A stretch of 64,000 bases of DNA from Tetraselmis striata (Eukaryota > Chlorophyta > Chlorodendrophyceae > Chlorodendrales > Chlorodendraceae). A program made the position numbers and the translations under genes. Shown in pieces: positions 48,410 to 58,161 of the stretch (position 1 is the first letter of the stretch; the number at the start of each line of letters is the position of its first letter). The notes under the pieces were generated by a model, which saw nothing but the letters and a program-made list of their open reading frames with translations, ran no database searches and was not told where the DNA came from. The stretch spans positions 1 to 64,000 of the forward strand of contig VCJN01000761.1 in the NCBI GenBank assembly GCA_006384855.1. Direction: 5' to 3'.

Positions 48410-49234
48410 GTGATATTCTCGTCCGTACGTCCGTGCGTTACTATGTCAGATGGAGAAGAACCCGTCGTTGAGCCGACGCTCAAGTCACTGCAAGCAGATG
48501 TGCGTGCGTTGGCTACGGCTGTAGCTCAATTGACGGCTCGTGAGCGTGTTGTTGATGGAGAAGGGGCACATGGCTCTCGCTCCGGGCAGCGCATCGCGGG
48601 ACAGCCGACAGGCAGCGGGGGAGCCGCAGAGCGCCCCGACTTGCTAGAGCTAGCCCAGAGCGGCCGTGTCGGAGCAAAATCCGTGAGTGCCGAGGATGAC
48701 TACCTCGCGGTGCCAGAATTACTGCAGAGAGCAGAGTCTGGTTATGAGGCCGTTCGACCGGTCAGCCGAGTGCCTGGACTTTTTCCCTTGAGCACCGACC
48801 TAACGAACGAGTACCTCAAGCAGGATGACCGGCGTTTGCCGGCCCAGGAGGAGTATTTGTGGATGTCGTGTTTCGGGGCCCACATGGCCGCGCTTTTCGT
48901 GGCTCTCGACGAGCTACTGCCCTACGTCCCTGCCACCAACCAGGACTTCACCCCCTACCTCGCGAGAGCTCGGAACCATGCCGAGGCCATCGACAAGGCG
49001 TTTCGGTTTCGTTTGGCCTTCCTGCGGAGGCTAAATGAGATCAAGCGTGTGCACGGTGACCAAGGTGTTCTGGATGTGCTGCGAGCCCAGCATTTTCAGC
49101 CGGCTTCGGAGCATCTGGGCTCCGCGATCTTTGGGGACCTCATGCTGGACTACTGCACGAGTGGTGGCTGCAGCTGCCGGTCGCGGGCGTGGGCGAGGAC
49201 GTGGTGGTGGGCGTGGGCGTGGCCGCGAAGGTGA
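48410..49234 (+). CDS. Gag-like protein of the tyrosine-recombinase element
   Basis: 274 residues. N-terminus (1-45) is a predicted amphipathic helix (TLKSLQADVRALATAVAQL), then a low-complexity Gly/Ser linker, then a folded region (about 85-250) with LWMSCFGAHMAALFVALDELL and ARNHAEAIDKAFRFRLAFLRRLNEI. The position first after the left repeat and the helical content fit the putative Gag of DIRS-like elements. The last 25 residues are Trp/Arg-rich; another frame over the same bases encodes an RG-box tail (about 49185-49243), so a programmed or accidental shift may give the real C-terminus. Confidence 0.6.
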   Translation: MIFSSVRPCVTMSDGEEPVVEPTLKSLQADVRALATAVAQLTARERVVDGEGAHGSRSGQRIAGQPTGSGGAAERPDLLELAQSGRVGAKSVSAEDDYLAVPELLQRAESGYEAVRPVSRVPGLFPLSTDLTNEYLKQDDRRLPAQEEYLWMSCFGAHMAALFVALDELLPYVPATNQDFTPYLARARNHAEAIDKAFRFRLAFLRRLNEIKRVHGDQGVLDVLRAQHFQPASEHLGSAIFGDLMLDYCTSGGCSCRSRAWARTWWWAWAWPRR

Positions 49235-49280
49235 GCACGACTGACGGTGTGGGGCGCCTTTCGTCGGAGCTGCTGGAGCT

Positions 49281-50906
49281 TTGCGAGGCCACCTTTCGGT
49301 GACCGCCGCAAAACGCACCCTTGCAGCTCAACGGCGAGATGAGCGCCCCGTGTTAGGGCCTGACCCCCCCACCTTACAGACTTCCTTTAGACCTTCCTCG
49401 GTGCGGCGCTTCTCACAGCTACAGCCGAGTGCGGCTCAACCATCCGCACACCTGCACATGGCGGCTCAACTAACCGCCTCCCGTACCATTCCACCACTGC
49501 GTCCGTCGGTTGTTACACTACGTGTTACAACTGGTTCGCAACGACCAAGTTTCGCGCGGGTACGTTACGCGCGAGACAGGCGCTACGAGCGCGAAGGGCG
49601 CGCAGGGCGGCCCTCTTACCTGAACCTAGCCCCGCAAACCCGTACCGATGCTGTTCCAAACCCGTCCAGCAGCTACCGGCCAACCGCCGGGAACCTAACT
49701 GCTGCTGCCGAGTACTTTGCGAACAGTAGTCGTACCGGTGGAACTCTGTCAGTAAAACGACGCACTTACGTAATTGACGAGCCCGAAGCTGTCGCTCCCT
49801 GGGCTGCTTCATTGCGAGCTCGGCTGCAGGACGCGTTCGGCTCAGATGAGCTGGGACAGCGGACGCTCGACCTACTCTCCAGCTCCCTCAGCGCTCAGAC
49901 ACTCAAGAGCTATGCCGGCCGGCTGTCTCAGTTCGCGGAGTTCTGTCACGACTCCGAGAACATCAGCCCGCTGGAGGCGACTACTGCGACTGTCGTTCGG
50001 TACGTTGCCTGGATCGGCGAGCGGGGGCACATCGCCGCTAAGTCACTGCAACCTTACCTGTCTGCGATCAACACGTTCTTCGAGCTGCACAACCTCGACC
50101 CAATCGCCAAGGACAGCCTGCACTTAACTTCAGCAAGGCGTGGGCTGATGCTGCGTCAGCGCCGACTGGACGCTGCCCCTTTGCGTGTCCCTCTGCCTGC
50201 GGATGTAGCTTACCGCTTCGTCACAAAGGCCGAGCTGATTGTGTCTGCTCCCTACCCCGAGTACCACCACAACTTCCGGGCCCTCCTGGCCTCGGTTGTC
50301 AACTTTATGTTCTTTGCCAGGGGCCTTACTGGCGTGTCCTGTCGAGTGCGAGACGTGCATGTCGACGACTACAACATCACCCTGCAAGTGTACCGCGAGA
50401 AGGGTCGCGCTGGTCGACGGGGACCCGACGACCTACGCGTACTTCTCCTTCCGGTGTCCGAGCACCCTCGAGTGGCACGTCTCCTGCACCACTTCATCGA
50501 CAACGTCCAATCTGTCCCCCTAACTACTGTTGACTTGGCTACAACAAACTTCTGGGCTGTCACTGCGGCCGAGCAGTCAAAACCTTGGACTGCGGCTACA
50601 ATGTCAGACTGGCTGTCTGCAGCCATCAGTCTAGTCAACGCTGCCCCCCCTGCTGGCACTTCCTGGACTTCACACAGTCTTCGCAAGGGCGCAGCTTCTG
50701 CAGCTAACGCCATCGGAGTGCCACTGTCCCACATCCGCTACCAAGGCGGTTGGGCCACTAACTCTGATGTCGTTCTGGACTACATCGACCCCAACGTTCT
50801 TCCTTCTCCTGGCGCGTGGTTCTTCTTTGGACACATCGCCCCCCTCCGCCACTTCCAAGTCCAACAGGACTCCGCAGCGGTGGCCTTCCCAGTGCCTCCT
50901 TCATGA
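49281..50906 (+). CDS. Tyrosine recombinase of the nested element
   Basis: 541 residues, intact. Residues 1-170 are basic and poorly ordered; 185-290 form the core-binding SAM-like domain (SAQTLKSYAGRLSQFAEF); 310-530 the catalytic domain. Catalytic residues visible: Arg347 (FFARGLTG), His465 and Arg468 (HSLR), Trp491 in the third His/Trp position (QGGW), nucleophile Tyr501 (VVLDYIDP). DIRS-like elements use this enzyme to insert a circular DNA copy without target duplication. It lies between the Gag-like ORF (46-bp gap) and repeat B1. Confidence 0.9.
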   Translation: MRGHLSVTAAKRTLAAQRRDERPVLGPDPPTLQTSFRPSSVRRFSQLQPSAAQPSAHLHMAAQLTASRTIPPLRPSVVTLRVTTGSQRPSFARVRYARDRRYEREGRAGRPSYLNLAPQTRTDAVPNPSSSYRPTAGNLTAAAEYFANSSRTGGTLSVKRRTYVIDEPEAVAPWAASLRARLQDAFGSDELGQRTLDLLSSSLSAQTLKSYAGRLSQFAEFCHDSENISPLEATTATVVRYVAWIGERGHIAAKSLQPYLSAINTFFELHNLDPIAKDSLHLTSARRGLMLRQRRLDAAPLRVPLPADVAYRFVTKAELIVSAPYPEYHHNFRALLASVVNFMFFARGLTGVSCRVRDVHVDDYNITLQVYREKGRAGRRGPDDLRVLLLPVSEHPRVARLLHHFIDNVQSVPLTTVDLATTNFWAVTAAEQSKPWTAATMSDWLSAAISLVNAAPPAGTSWTSHSLRKGAASAANAIGVPLSHIRYQGGWATNSDVVLDYIDPNVLPSPGAWFFFGHIAPLRHFQVQQDSAAVAFPVPPS

Positions 50907-50959
50907 CTTGGCGCTACCCCTTCTCCGTCAATCCACCGCTCTCTACGTTCGCTCAAGAC

Positions 50960-50985
50960 TGGCAAAACCAGACTCAACTTTGAAA
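50960..50985 (+). repeat. Split direct repeat B1
   Basis: 26 bp from TGGCAAAACC to TTTGAAA, directly abutting A2, as in the circle junction expected for DIRS/PAT elements. Same sequence as 51264-51289. Confidence 0.92.
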
Positions 50986-51171
50986 TGATCTAAACTAGTT
51001 TATGGGGTTTCCATCCTTGACCTAACCGCTTTTTAGCTACAAGTGCTCCTCAGTGGTACGGGAACTAGTAACTGTGGTTGCGCCCTTGTTGGGTGCAGCA
51101 CGAGTAGACATAAAAGCAGCCAGAACAGCTGAGCCTGCCATCTTCCAGTTTTCGCTGCGTTCCACGCAGCG
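50986..51171 (+). repeat. Split direct repeat A2
   Basis: 186 bp copy of A1, immediately after B1. It is followed by 92 bp of unique sequence before B2. Confidence 0.92.
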
Positions 51172-51263
51172 CCCCCCCTGACTCCGTTTTCCCTCCACGC
51201 TTTCGCTAAACCATCCTGCCAATTTCGGCTCTTGACCGTGTAAAACTGCCTGCGCGACCTTTT

Positions 51264-51289
51264 TGGCAAAACCAGACTCAACTTTGAAA
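51264..51289 (+). repeat. Split direct repeat B2
   Basis: 26 bp copy of B1 forming the right terminus of the nested element; the interrupted gypsy frame resumes at the next base. Confidence 0.9.
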
Positions 51290-51550
51290 CGCTACCCACT
51301 ACGGTACGAAAGCTTCAGCGAACAAATTGATGAATATGTCAACCGTAACGTCCGACTACCTGGCGAAGACTCCACATCGCGTTTGTGCAACGTATCTTCA
51401 CCGAGTGGTACCCGACTACTGACCGTTATTGGCGAATTGCGAGGACGACACTGTAAAATACTGGTGGACTCTGGTGCAACCGAAAATTTTGCGAGTACTG
51501 AATGGGTACAATTGCATCAGTGCCCTACACTATCCGGAGGAAAACTGTAG
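51290..51550 (+). CDS. Ty3/gypsy aspartic protease segment
   Basis: Frame resumes straight after the nested element and runs to TAG at 51550. It holds the retropepsin motif ILVDSGATENFAS (catalytic Asp in DSGA) preceded by LLTVIGELRGRHCK, the usual strand before it. Only about 90 residues remain: no RT, RNase H, integrase or 3' LTR follows, so the gypsy element is truncated here. Confidence 0.8.
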   Translation, partial: RYPLRYESFSEQIDEYVNRNVRLPGEDSTSRLCNVSSPSGTRLLTVIGELRGRHCKILVDSGATENFASTEWVQLHQCPTLSGGKL

Positions 51551-51583
51551 GGTTTCCTTGGGAGAAACGACCTAGGAAACCCT
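51549..51583. other. 10-bp perfect inverted repeat at the gypsy break
   Basis: AGGGTTTCCT (51549-51558) and AGGAAACCCT (51574-51583) with a 15-base loop, exactly at the place where gypsy homology stops. It could be a deletion-prone hairpin or the terminus of an unseen element. 51584-51752 shows no gene. Confidence 0.6.
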
Positions 51584-52411
51584 GGTTTTCGCAGCGCCGT
51601 CAGGGTTAAGTGACGACCCTGCCGGCCCGGTACGCCAGTACCGGCCAGCGCCGGTCCGGCGGCGCCCTTTAGCCGAGTATAATGGGCGGCCGCGGACCGG
51701 GGGCGCCTTCAGTTGTTGGAAGGCACCCGACTATATTGTCTTCTACGACTGGCACTGTGAGATTCAGATGTGACGTAAATGTGCCCTACTGGTGACGAAC
51801 GACATAATACGGGGACGATACGGGACGGACGAGGGACGTGGATTTCATACCCAGTAGCGACGACTATCGCGCGCGACCTGTAAAGTACTATATGAATTTC
51901 TCGTTTCCATAATTTCATCAAATTGATATGCGCACGCGGGCTCGCGTGTCGCCCGCCGACGCGGAGCACCCGGGCTAAGTACAGGCGGATGTACGCACTC
52001 ATTGCACATCGCCGCACATCGCTGCACATCGCTGCACACCGCGGGGTCGTTGGCGTCGCAGTGCGCCACGCTGGAGGGCCGCGCCCCCGGCCCCTGCCAA
52101 GGAGTAATCACTATAAGTACTGGCACGGCCGACTCTCGCACAACAATGGTGCTTAGTTCGCGCGAAGCGTTGCGGCACAGCATGCATGTGCCGGCAGGGT
52201 GCCGGGAGTGCTTGGCAAACCCGGATCGCAGGCTGCCGGCATGCGATCATGGCTTGCGCGGCAGTCACGGCGGAGGTGTGGGCCGGTGTCGCGGAGGCGC
52301 TTTTATTACATTGCTGGGCATCACTTCGCCGTGCGTCGTGGGCGGTGCCCACCACAAAACAGCTCCTGCCTAATGTTCTATACATATGAAATTCAGACTT
52401 TAGGAGGGCGG

Positions 52412-53368
52412 CTAGGGCACCTTCGTGAGGTCTGCCACAGTTGGAAGCCGCGCCAAGTGTTCCCTGGAAGCTGTGAGGATACTGTGCCTCCTTGGGCTTA
52501 CCGTTGGGAAATACCCCTCGCGCCACTGATGAATGGGTTCCATGTGCGCAAGCCTTGGCGGGGAAGTCGCGGTCCACGTCAAAGGGGCATAGGGGAGGAA
52601 AGACCCGACGTGGTGCGTGCTCCCGGGGATTGCCGCTCTGTCTGTCTCCCACTTGTGGGCTTCCTTTGTGATGTCGGACAGGAACCGGCTGAATCTGTCC
52701 ATCTGAATCCATGTGTGGGTGAGGGCTTCTTGCACCACGCGTGCGGTCAGCCGCATGAGTTGGAACAGCGGGAACTGCTCCGCATGGGCCCCAGCGAGGA
52801 GAGGCTCCATAGCCCCGTCGTCATCGTGCTCGACGAGTACAGCGGCCTGCTTCGCAGCGATCTCGAGCATATCCTCGGCGCCTTGCAGCCACACCGAATC
52901 CGAACCGCGGAGGTATGTGAGACGCGTATCAGCGTCGACGATGTCCCCGTCCATATCGGGCTGATCAAGCAGGAAGAGCTTGTACTGGGCGAGGGCGTCC
53001 GCGCCGACATCCAGCAAAGTGTGCCAGTGCCAAGCGTGGCGCAGGGAGCGGTAGAGGGCCGGGTTGCTGGACTGGGTGGGAGTCCAGCCGCCGGGGAGAT
53101 GGATGTATTCCCCTCTCATGTCCTCGTCGGTGAGTCTATTTTGTAGCGTGTTCTCCTCCACGCTCGCGTATGCTAGTTGGGTGCGTGTACAGCGCTCCAC
53201 CATCCTGGGCCTTTTCTGGGGTGTCATGGATAGTGCCATGGTGGGTGGTGCAACTGGTGACACTTCGTCGCCTCTTGTGATTGATACCCTTGCGAAGCAG
53301 GCGGCGTCGGGCGTCCGTACCGTCGCGGCGCTGCTGCGTGCGCGATATACATATCGCGGAGTGGGCAA
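52412..53368 (-). CDS. Hypothetical protein in element B2, 318 residues
   Basis: Intact minus-strand frame, divergent from the transposase. The middle (about 60-230) is helical and acidic (ADALAQYKLFLLDQPDMDGD, LQGAEDMLEIAAKQAAVL), with a Trp-rich tail. No family recognised. In copy B1 the flanking subterminal repeats are contiguous and this ORF is absent, so it was either inserted in B2 or deleted from B1. It could be a terminus-binding helper protein, by analogy with two-gene CACTA elements; that is inference. Confidence 0.55.
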   Translation of the reverse strand: MPTPRYVYRARSSAATVRTPDAACFARVSITRGDEVSPVAPPTMALSMTPQKRPRMVERCTRTQLAYASVEENTLQNRLTDEDMRGEYIHLPGGWTPTQSSNPALYRSLRHAWHWHTLLDVGADALAQYKLFLLDQPDMDGDIVDADTRLTYLRGSDSVWLQGAEDMLEIAAKQAAVLVEHDDDGAMEPLLAGAHAEQFPLFQLMRLTARVVQEALTHTWIQMDRFSRFLSDITKEAHKWETDRAAIPGSTHHVGSFLPYAPLTWTATSPPRLAHMEPIHQWREGYFPTVSPRRHSILTASREHLARLPTVADLTKVP

Positions 53369-53871
53369 GTGCTGCCGTCGCTAGGTGTGCGTGAACATAA
53401 AGATAAGCGGCGATATACACCCGATATTAGCCCGGTGTATTGACGCTTATTTGCGTAGTCGCAGCGCGAGTAGTAGTACGATGTATCGGTGCAGTCGCGA
53501 TGTGCGGCACGACGTGTGCGGCGATGTGCGTCACGTTGTGTGCGGCGATGTGCGGCGCGACTGGCGGAGGTAGGTGGTCCGGTAGCTTAGGTGGCTGGTA
53601 GGCGGTAGGTGGTGTTCGTAGGTGCGCGTTTTAATGCAGCCGCCCTAACTGCTGATGATTGTGTAACGCCCCAGCACGCGCATGAAGTACGGGGTCGCCT
53701 CTCGGTCATCACCGCCGCGCGCTCACCGCTGAACCAAGCGCGGACAGCCGCGCACTCGCATCTGTGCTCCCTGCCGGTGGTGGGCTACATCCACCCCAGC
53801 TCTCAAACACCCCCCCCCGCCCCCCCCCCACCCCCCCCCCCCCCCCCGCGCGCGCGCGCGCGGCAGCAGGC

Positions 53872-56800
53872 ATGCCGGCAAAGGGATGGATAGCGAGTGT
53901 GTCGAAGAACGTGTACTCATGCAAGCACTGCCGGGGCACCGTGGCGGGCACATGTGAAAAGATGGCGCGAGAGCGGCACTTCCTAAATTCCCGAACTGTA
54001 GCCACTCGTTGAAGCGTGCGGCTAAGTCGCGCCGCAAGGCCGCCTTATCACAAGCAGCAGCAGCAGGGGCGGCAGCAGCAGCAGCAGCAGGGGCGGCAGC
54101 AGGGGCGGCAGCAGGAGTAGCTGCAGCCGTCGGAAACGCCCCGCCGGCGCCGGTCTCGGACGACGGCGGCTCGAAGGTGGACGATGTGATGGGCGTGGGA
54201 GAGGACCCCGTTGGCGAAGACGGTATGGACATCGACGCGCCTGCGTGGCCGCCGGCGGGCGTGGAAGCCGCCGATGAGGATGTGATACGGGAAGGCGATC
54301 CCGGTGACTTCTACATGAAGGTCATCGCCAAGAAGTTCCGGGGAGTATGGCACTACGGCGTGATAACCGGCGTTGTTACCGAGTGGGTGTTGGAGGACTA
54401 CGGCGGGGCGACCCAGTGGCGCGGTGTTTTCGAGGACGGTGACACTGTGGACCTTCTGCGTTCAGAGGTGAGTGGGCCCGGCCTGTGTGCTGGTGGCACC
54501 ACTCACCTGCGGTTGTATGGAGTCACACGCACCCGCCCGGTCGGCGTGGCAGGTTGTGGAGGCTATGGCGTCTGCACAGGAGCACCCCCCTGTGGATGCG
54601 GACGGGGAAGCTCGCTTGGTAACCGTCCCTGAAGGCGATGACCAGTCCAGTGAATCCGAAGAGGAGGGCTGGGAAGGGGGGGGGGACGCGGGTGGCGCCG
54701 GGTGGACGAGCGATGAGGAGGAGGAGGAGGAGGAGGAGGCGCACCTCCGGGCGTGGGAGTCTGCGGCTGTGCCGGGGTCCGAGACGAACGCCCTCACGTT
54801 TGCAGTCATGAAGTGCTCGGCCCAGGTGAAGAGCAAGAATTCCAACAACTCCGCTGACAGCGACTGGCAGCTGTTGCATGACATCATGCCCGCCGGCTTC
54901 ACCTGGGGTGGGATGGCCGTGCCAAGCAGCCACAAGGCGATGCGGAAGTTCCTGCGGGTACGGCCGGGATGTGCCTGGGTGCGTGCGTGCTTGACGCGGC
55001 GCGTCTTGGGGTGTCAGGCCCCTCACGCTCCTCGCCTCCCGATGCATGCATGTGTTTGATACATCCAGATATGTCCGGCACATGTGCCCCAAGGGGTGCG
55101 TGGCGTTCAGCGGGGCGCCCGGGAAGGCTGCCGAATGGGCGAACCTCCCCGACCAGCACTGCCCGGAGTGCAATGCCGACAGGTTTATCCGCACGCCGCA
55201 GTCCCTGAAGCTCACGGCTGCACGGGTTTGGTACGTCTTGAGCGTGGTGGACATCATCAAGGGCTGGTTCCGAGACCCTGCGTGGTACGCTTGCTGGAAG
55301 AAGGGGACGGACGTGTCTATCAACGCCTTCCGCGCCTCGTCGGAGGCGGAGCGCCTGAATGAAGGCGGGCACGGCACCGGCCTCGCCGCGGGAGACTTCC
55401 TCCATGCCGACAACGGGATCTACACACTCACAGATGATGGCTTCCTGTCGCACCTTCGGGCCACCCAGTCTGTCACCGGGGTTGGGATCAGGTGTGAGGA
55501 CATGCCGCCCCACATGCTGACCTCCAGGAGCAACTGGCACCCAGTCGCACTCATCGGGCCCCCGGAGCCGCCCAACCTGGGCAAAATACTGTTAGAGGTG
55601 CTGGACGAGCTCGCGGTGCTTGGCGAGCATGGAGTGAGGGTCACCCCCGCAGACGGGGGGGAACAGTTCGTGCACAAGGTCTTCCTCGGTACGTGGGTGT
55701 GTGACGCCTAGGGCAGACGAAAGATCTTTATGCGGGGGGGGGCTAGCCAGCTCAGAGGTTGCCCCTGGTGCCGTCTGTGGAGCCATGTGGAGGGCCCGGA
55801 CGGCACGGTGAAGGTGGCGCCTGCGGGGTATGCAAAGGACGTCATCCAGAGGGTGGATGGCGTAGAGTACCAGGCTGTGCGCACAGGCGCGAGCTGCCTC
55901 CTGCTCTTCGGCGACCAGATGCTGGAGCAGATGGGCGTCATCGGCCAGATAGAGGAGGACTTGGCCAAGTCGGCCCTTGATGGGGATGAGGACGGCGAAC
56001 TGAGCCCCGCTGCCCGGCGTGCGTTCAACACAACCCGGCTGGAGCAGGCCAAGCAGAACACTGGCTGCCATGGCGTGTGCCAGGTGCCTGCGGTCCTGGG
56101 CTATGTCAGCATGGTCAACCTCTTCCCCCTCGCGCCGGACCACCTGTGCTTTTTGGGCTTGGGAAAGGACTTTTGGAGGAACTTCCTCGACGTGCTCGGC
56201 CACGTTGGATTTCGGGCTATGAAGCAGGAAGACCGGCGCAAGGCTTTAGTCCTGATACCCAGCAACTTTGGACGCGGGTTGCGCCCTTCGTTTGCGGTGT
56301 CCAAGAAGTCGAAAGGTAAGCCCCCCCCCCCCCCCCCCCCCCTCCCCCATGGGCGGTGGGCGGCGTGGGCGGGCGCGGGGGCGTGACGGCAATCCCCTTC
56401 ATGACTGCAGGGTCAGGCAAGGTGACGGTGCAGTCCGGCTGGGTCATCGAGGACTGCTGGCACCACTCGGAAACGTTTTCCCTTCTTACCGCCGGTCCGC
56501 TGTTCGAGGAGGCCCGGGTGAAGGCGATCATGACCGGGAAGGAGCTCGCGTCCCCATCAGTGATGCGTGCGGTGTCGCAGCTGGGGGTGCTTGGGCACAT
56601 GTACAAGCGCCTGCAAGGAGCTGTGTGGTTCGTCACGCGGTGGGGGTTGCAGAACGTGGTGACGGAGGAGGACGGCCCTGAGCGCAAGGCGCAGGTGGAC
56701 GCGCTCACCAGGGAGGGGAGGACTCGATACCTAGTGGACATCACCGTGTATGCCCGCCTGGCTGAGGGGAACGGCTTCGTGTCGCTCCTCGTCTCCAACT

Positions 56801-57995
56801 TGCACTCGGCGGTGTGCCGCATGATCCACCAGATGCTGGCTTGCGGGCACCCCCTTGCGGAGCTGTGGATGGAGAACCTCATGGGCTTCTTGAAGGCGGG
56901 CGCCAAGCGCGTGCTGCCGAAGAATGTCTGCGAGACCATGATGAGGGACCTCCTTTTCGCGCAGCAGATCAACCGCATGAAGGCGCATCGCCTCTACCGG
57001 GAACCCAACCCCAACAAGAAGGTCTCTCCCCCCCCCCCCCCCCCCCCCGCCCGCCTCTTGCTGCCTCCTCAGCCACGTGCACCCATACCCACCCACCCAC
57101 CCACACACACACATTCACACTCGCACTCACAGCGACCCATCCACACACACAGGGGTACATGGGCCCAGACGACGCAGGCCCCGGCGCCGTGGAGACGCCC
57201 ATCCGGTTGGTTGGGAGCGCATCCGCTGCGTGGGAGCACGCGGTGGACTTCAAGGACCATTTGGAGAAGCTGCTGGACGACGTCCGACGTACGGTGCAGG
57301 GCTCGCACTCGTATGCACCCATACTCGCGGGGTGGGGTGCGGTCCTGCCGGGCTGGAGCCCCAGCGGTGGCGCTGGGGGGCTCCTGGCCTACAAGGCGGC
57401 GTCGCTTCGCAACGGCGACAAGCCCCGGCTACACCGGGGGGGGGGGGGGGGGGAAGACGGGGAGACGTCGAGAGACAACTCCTTCTTTGTGTACAAGATG
57501 TTGAAGCAAGTCCCCGACGCCGACCCACCCCCCTACACCACCGAGGAGCTGGAGAGCGAGGAGGAGCTGCCAAGAAACCTGCTGGCGGAGCGCGAAGACG
57601 CCAAGTACACCACCATGGTCGCGCGAGCTCAACACTTCTACCTTGCCACGCCACCGCCCCCGCTAGGGGTTGACTCGGACGGCAGCCGTGGCAGCGCGCG
57701 GCCCATTCGGGCTGCATTGTGTACGGTGTGGACGCCGGAAAGAGCCCACACTGCCGTGGGCTTGGACTTGTGGAGAGTGCCGGGCGGCGGCGGTGGATCC
57801 GGCGGGGAGGAGGCCCTTGTCCTACTAGATGGTCCGGGCATCCGCAAGGTGGCTGTTCTCATGGCCCCTGCCGACATGTCCTCCGCGAAGGCTGCCGAAT
57901 TGGGCGTCGACGCCGGGGAGCTGCTGGTGGCGGGGATCCACGCAAGGTCGCAGGACGGTGCGCGAGGGGGGGGGGGGGCAGCGGCTGAGGGATAG
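53872..57995 (+). pseudogene. Element B transposase, tnp2-like, one-base frameshift near the start
   Basis: Multi-exon. BED-type zinc finger (53880-54000; CKHCRG ... RERHFL), Ala-rich linker, Tudor-like domain (GDFYMKVIAKKFRGVWHYG ... GVFEDGD, 54300-54465, donor GTGAGT), acidic exon (54562-54957), cysteine module (55045-55290; CPKGCVAF ... CPEC), core (55700-56315; GCPWC, then GYVSMVNLFPLAP), core 2 (56410-57021) with SNLHSAVCRMIHQMLACGHPLAELWMEN split across a His/Glu-rich helix, and a C-terminal exon (about 57155-57995). Compared with B1, one A is missing at 53985-53987, which shifts the frame inside the zinc finger. Two introns begin GTAAG and GTCTCT followed at once by C runs. Confidence 0.7.
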
Positions 57996-58161
57996 GCGGG
58001 GCAGCGGTTGCTACCGAGTGAGGCTTAGCATCGTTTGCAGTAGCAACGCAGCCTTTCCGGTTGCATAGTAGTGTGACGCCGCCTGGATGTAACCCAGCAG
58101 TACGCGCAAAGTGCAAGTGTTACACGCCCGTGAGCCCCACCCAATAACATTGCGCCCGACC

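Larger units (their letters stand above)
48144..51289 (+). mobile_element. Nested tyrosine-recombinase retroelement with split direct repeats, no RT
   Basis: 3146 bp. Repeat A1 48144-48329 and A2 50986-51171 are both 186 bp and near identical; repeat B1 50960-50985 and B2 51264-51289 are both 26 bp. Order A1-ORFs-B1-A2-B2 is the split-direct-repeat layout of PAT/Ngaro-type DIRS elements. It interrupts the gypsy frame between codons at 48141-48143 and 51290-51292 without a target-site duplication; excising it leaves the frame open. Inside are a Gag-like ORF and a recombinase ORF; no RT or RNase H is present. Confidence 0.85.

Noticed and set aside
51999..52712. 237-residue minus-strand ORF at the left end of B2
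   Set aside because: Overlaps the better-supported 318-residue ORF in another frame and runs into subterminal repeats.
54523..55540. Minus-strand ORFs of 213-296 residues
   Set aside because: Antisense of the element B transposase exons.
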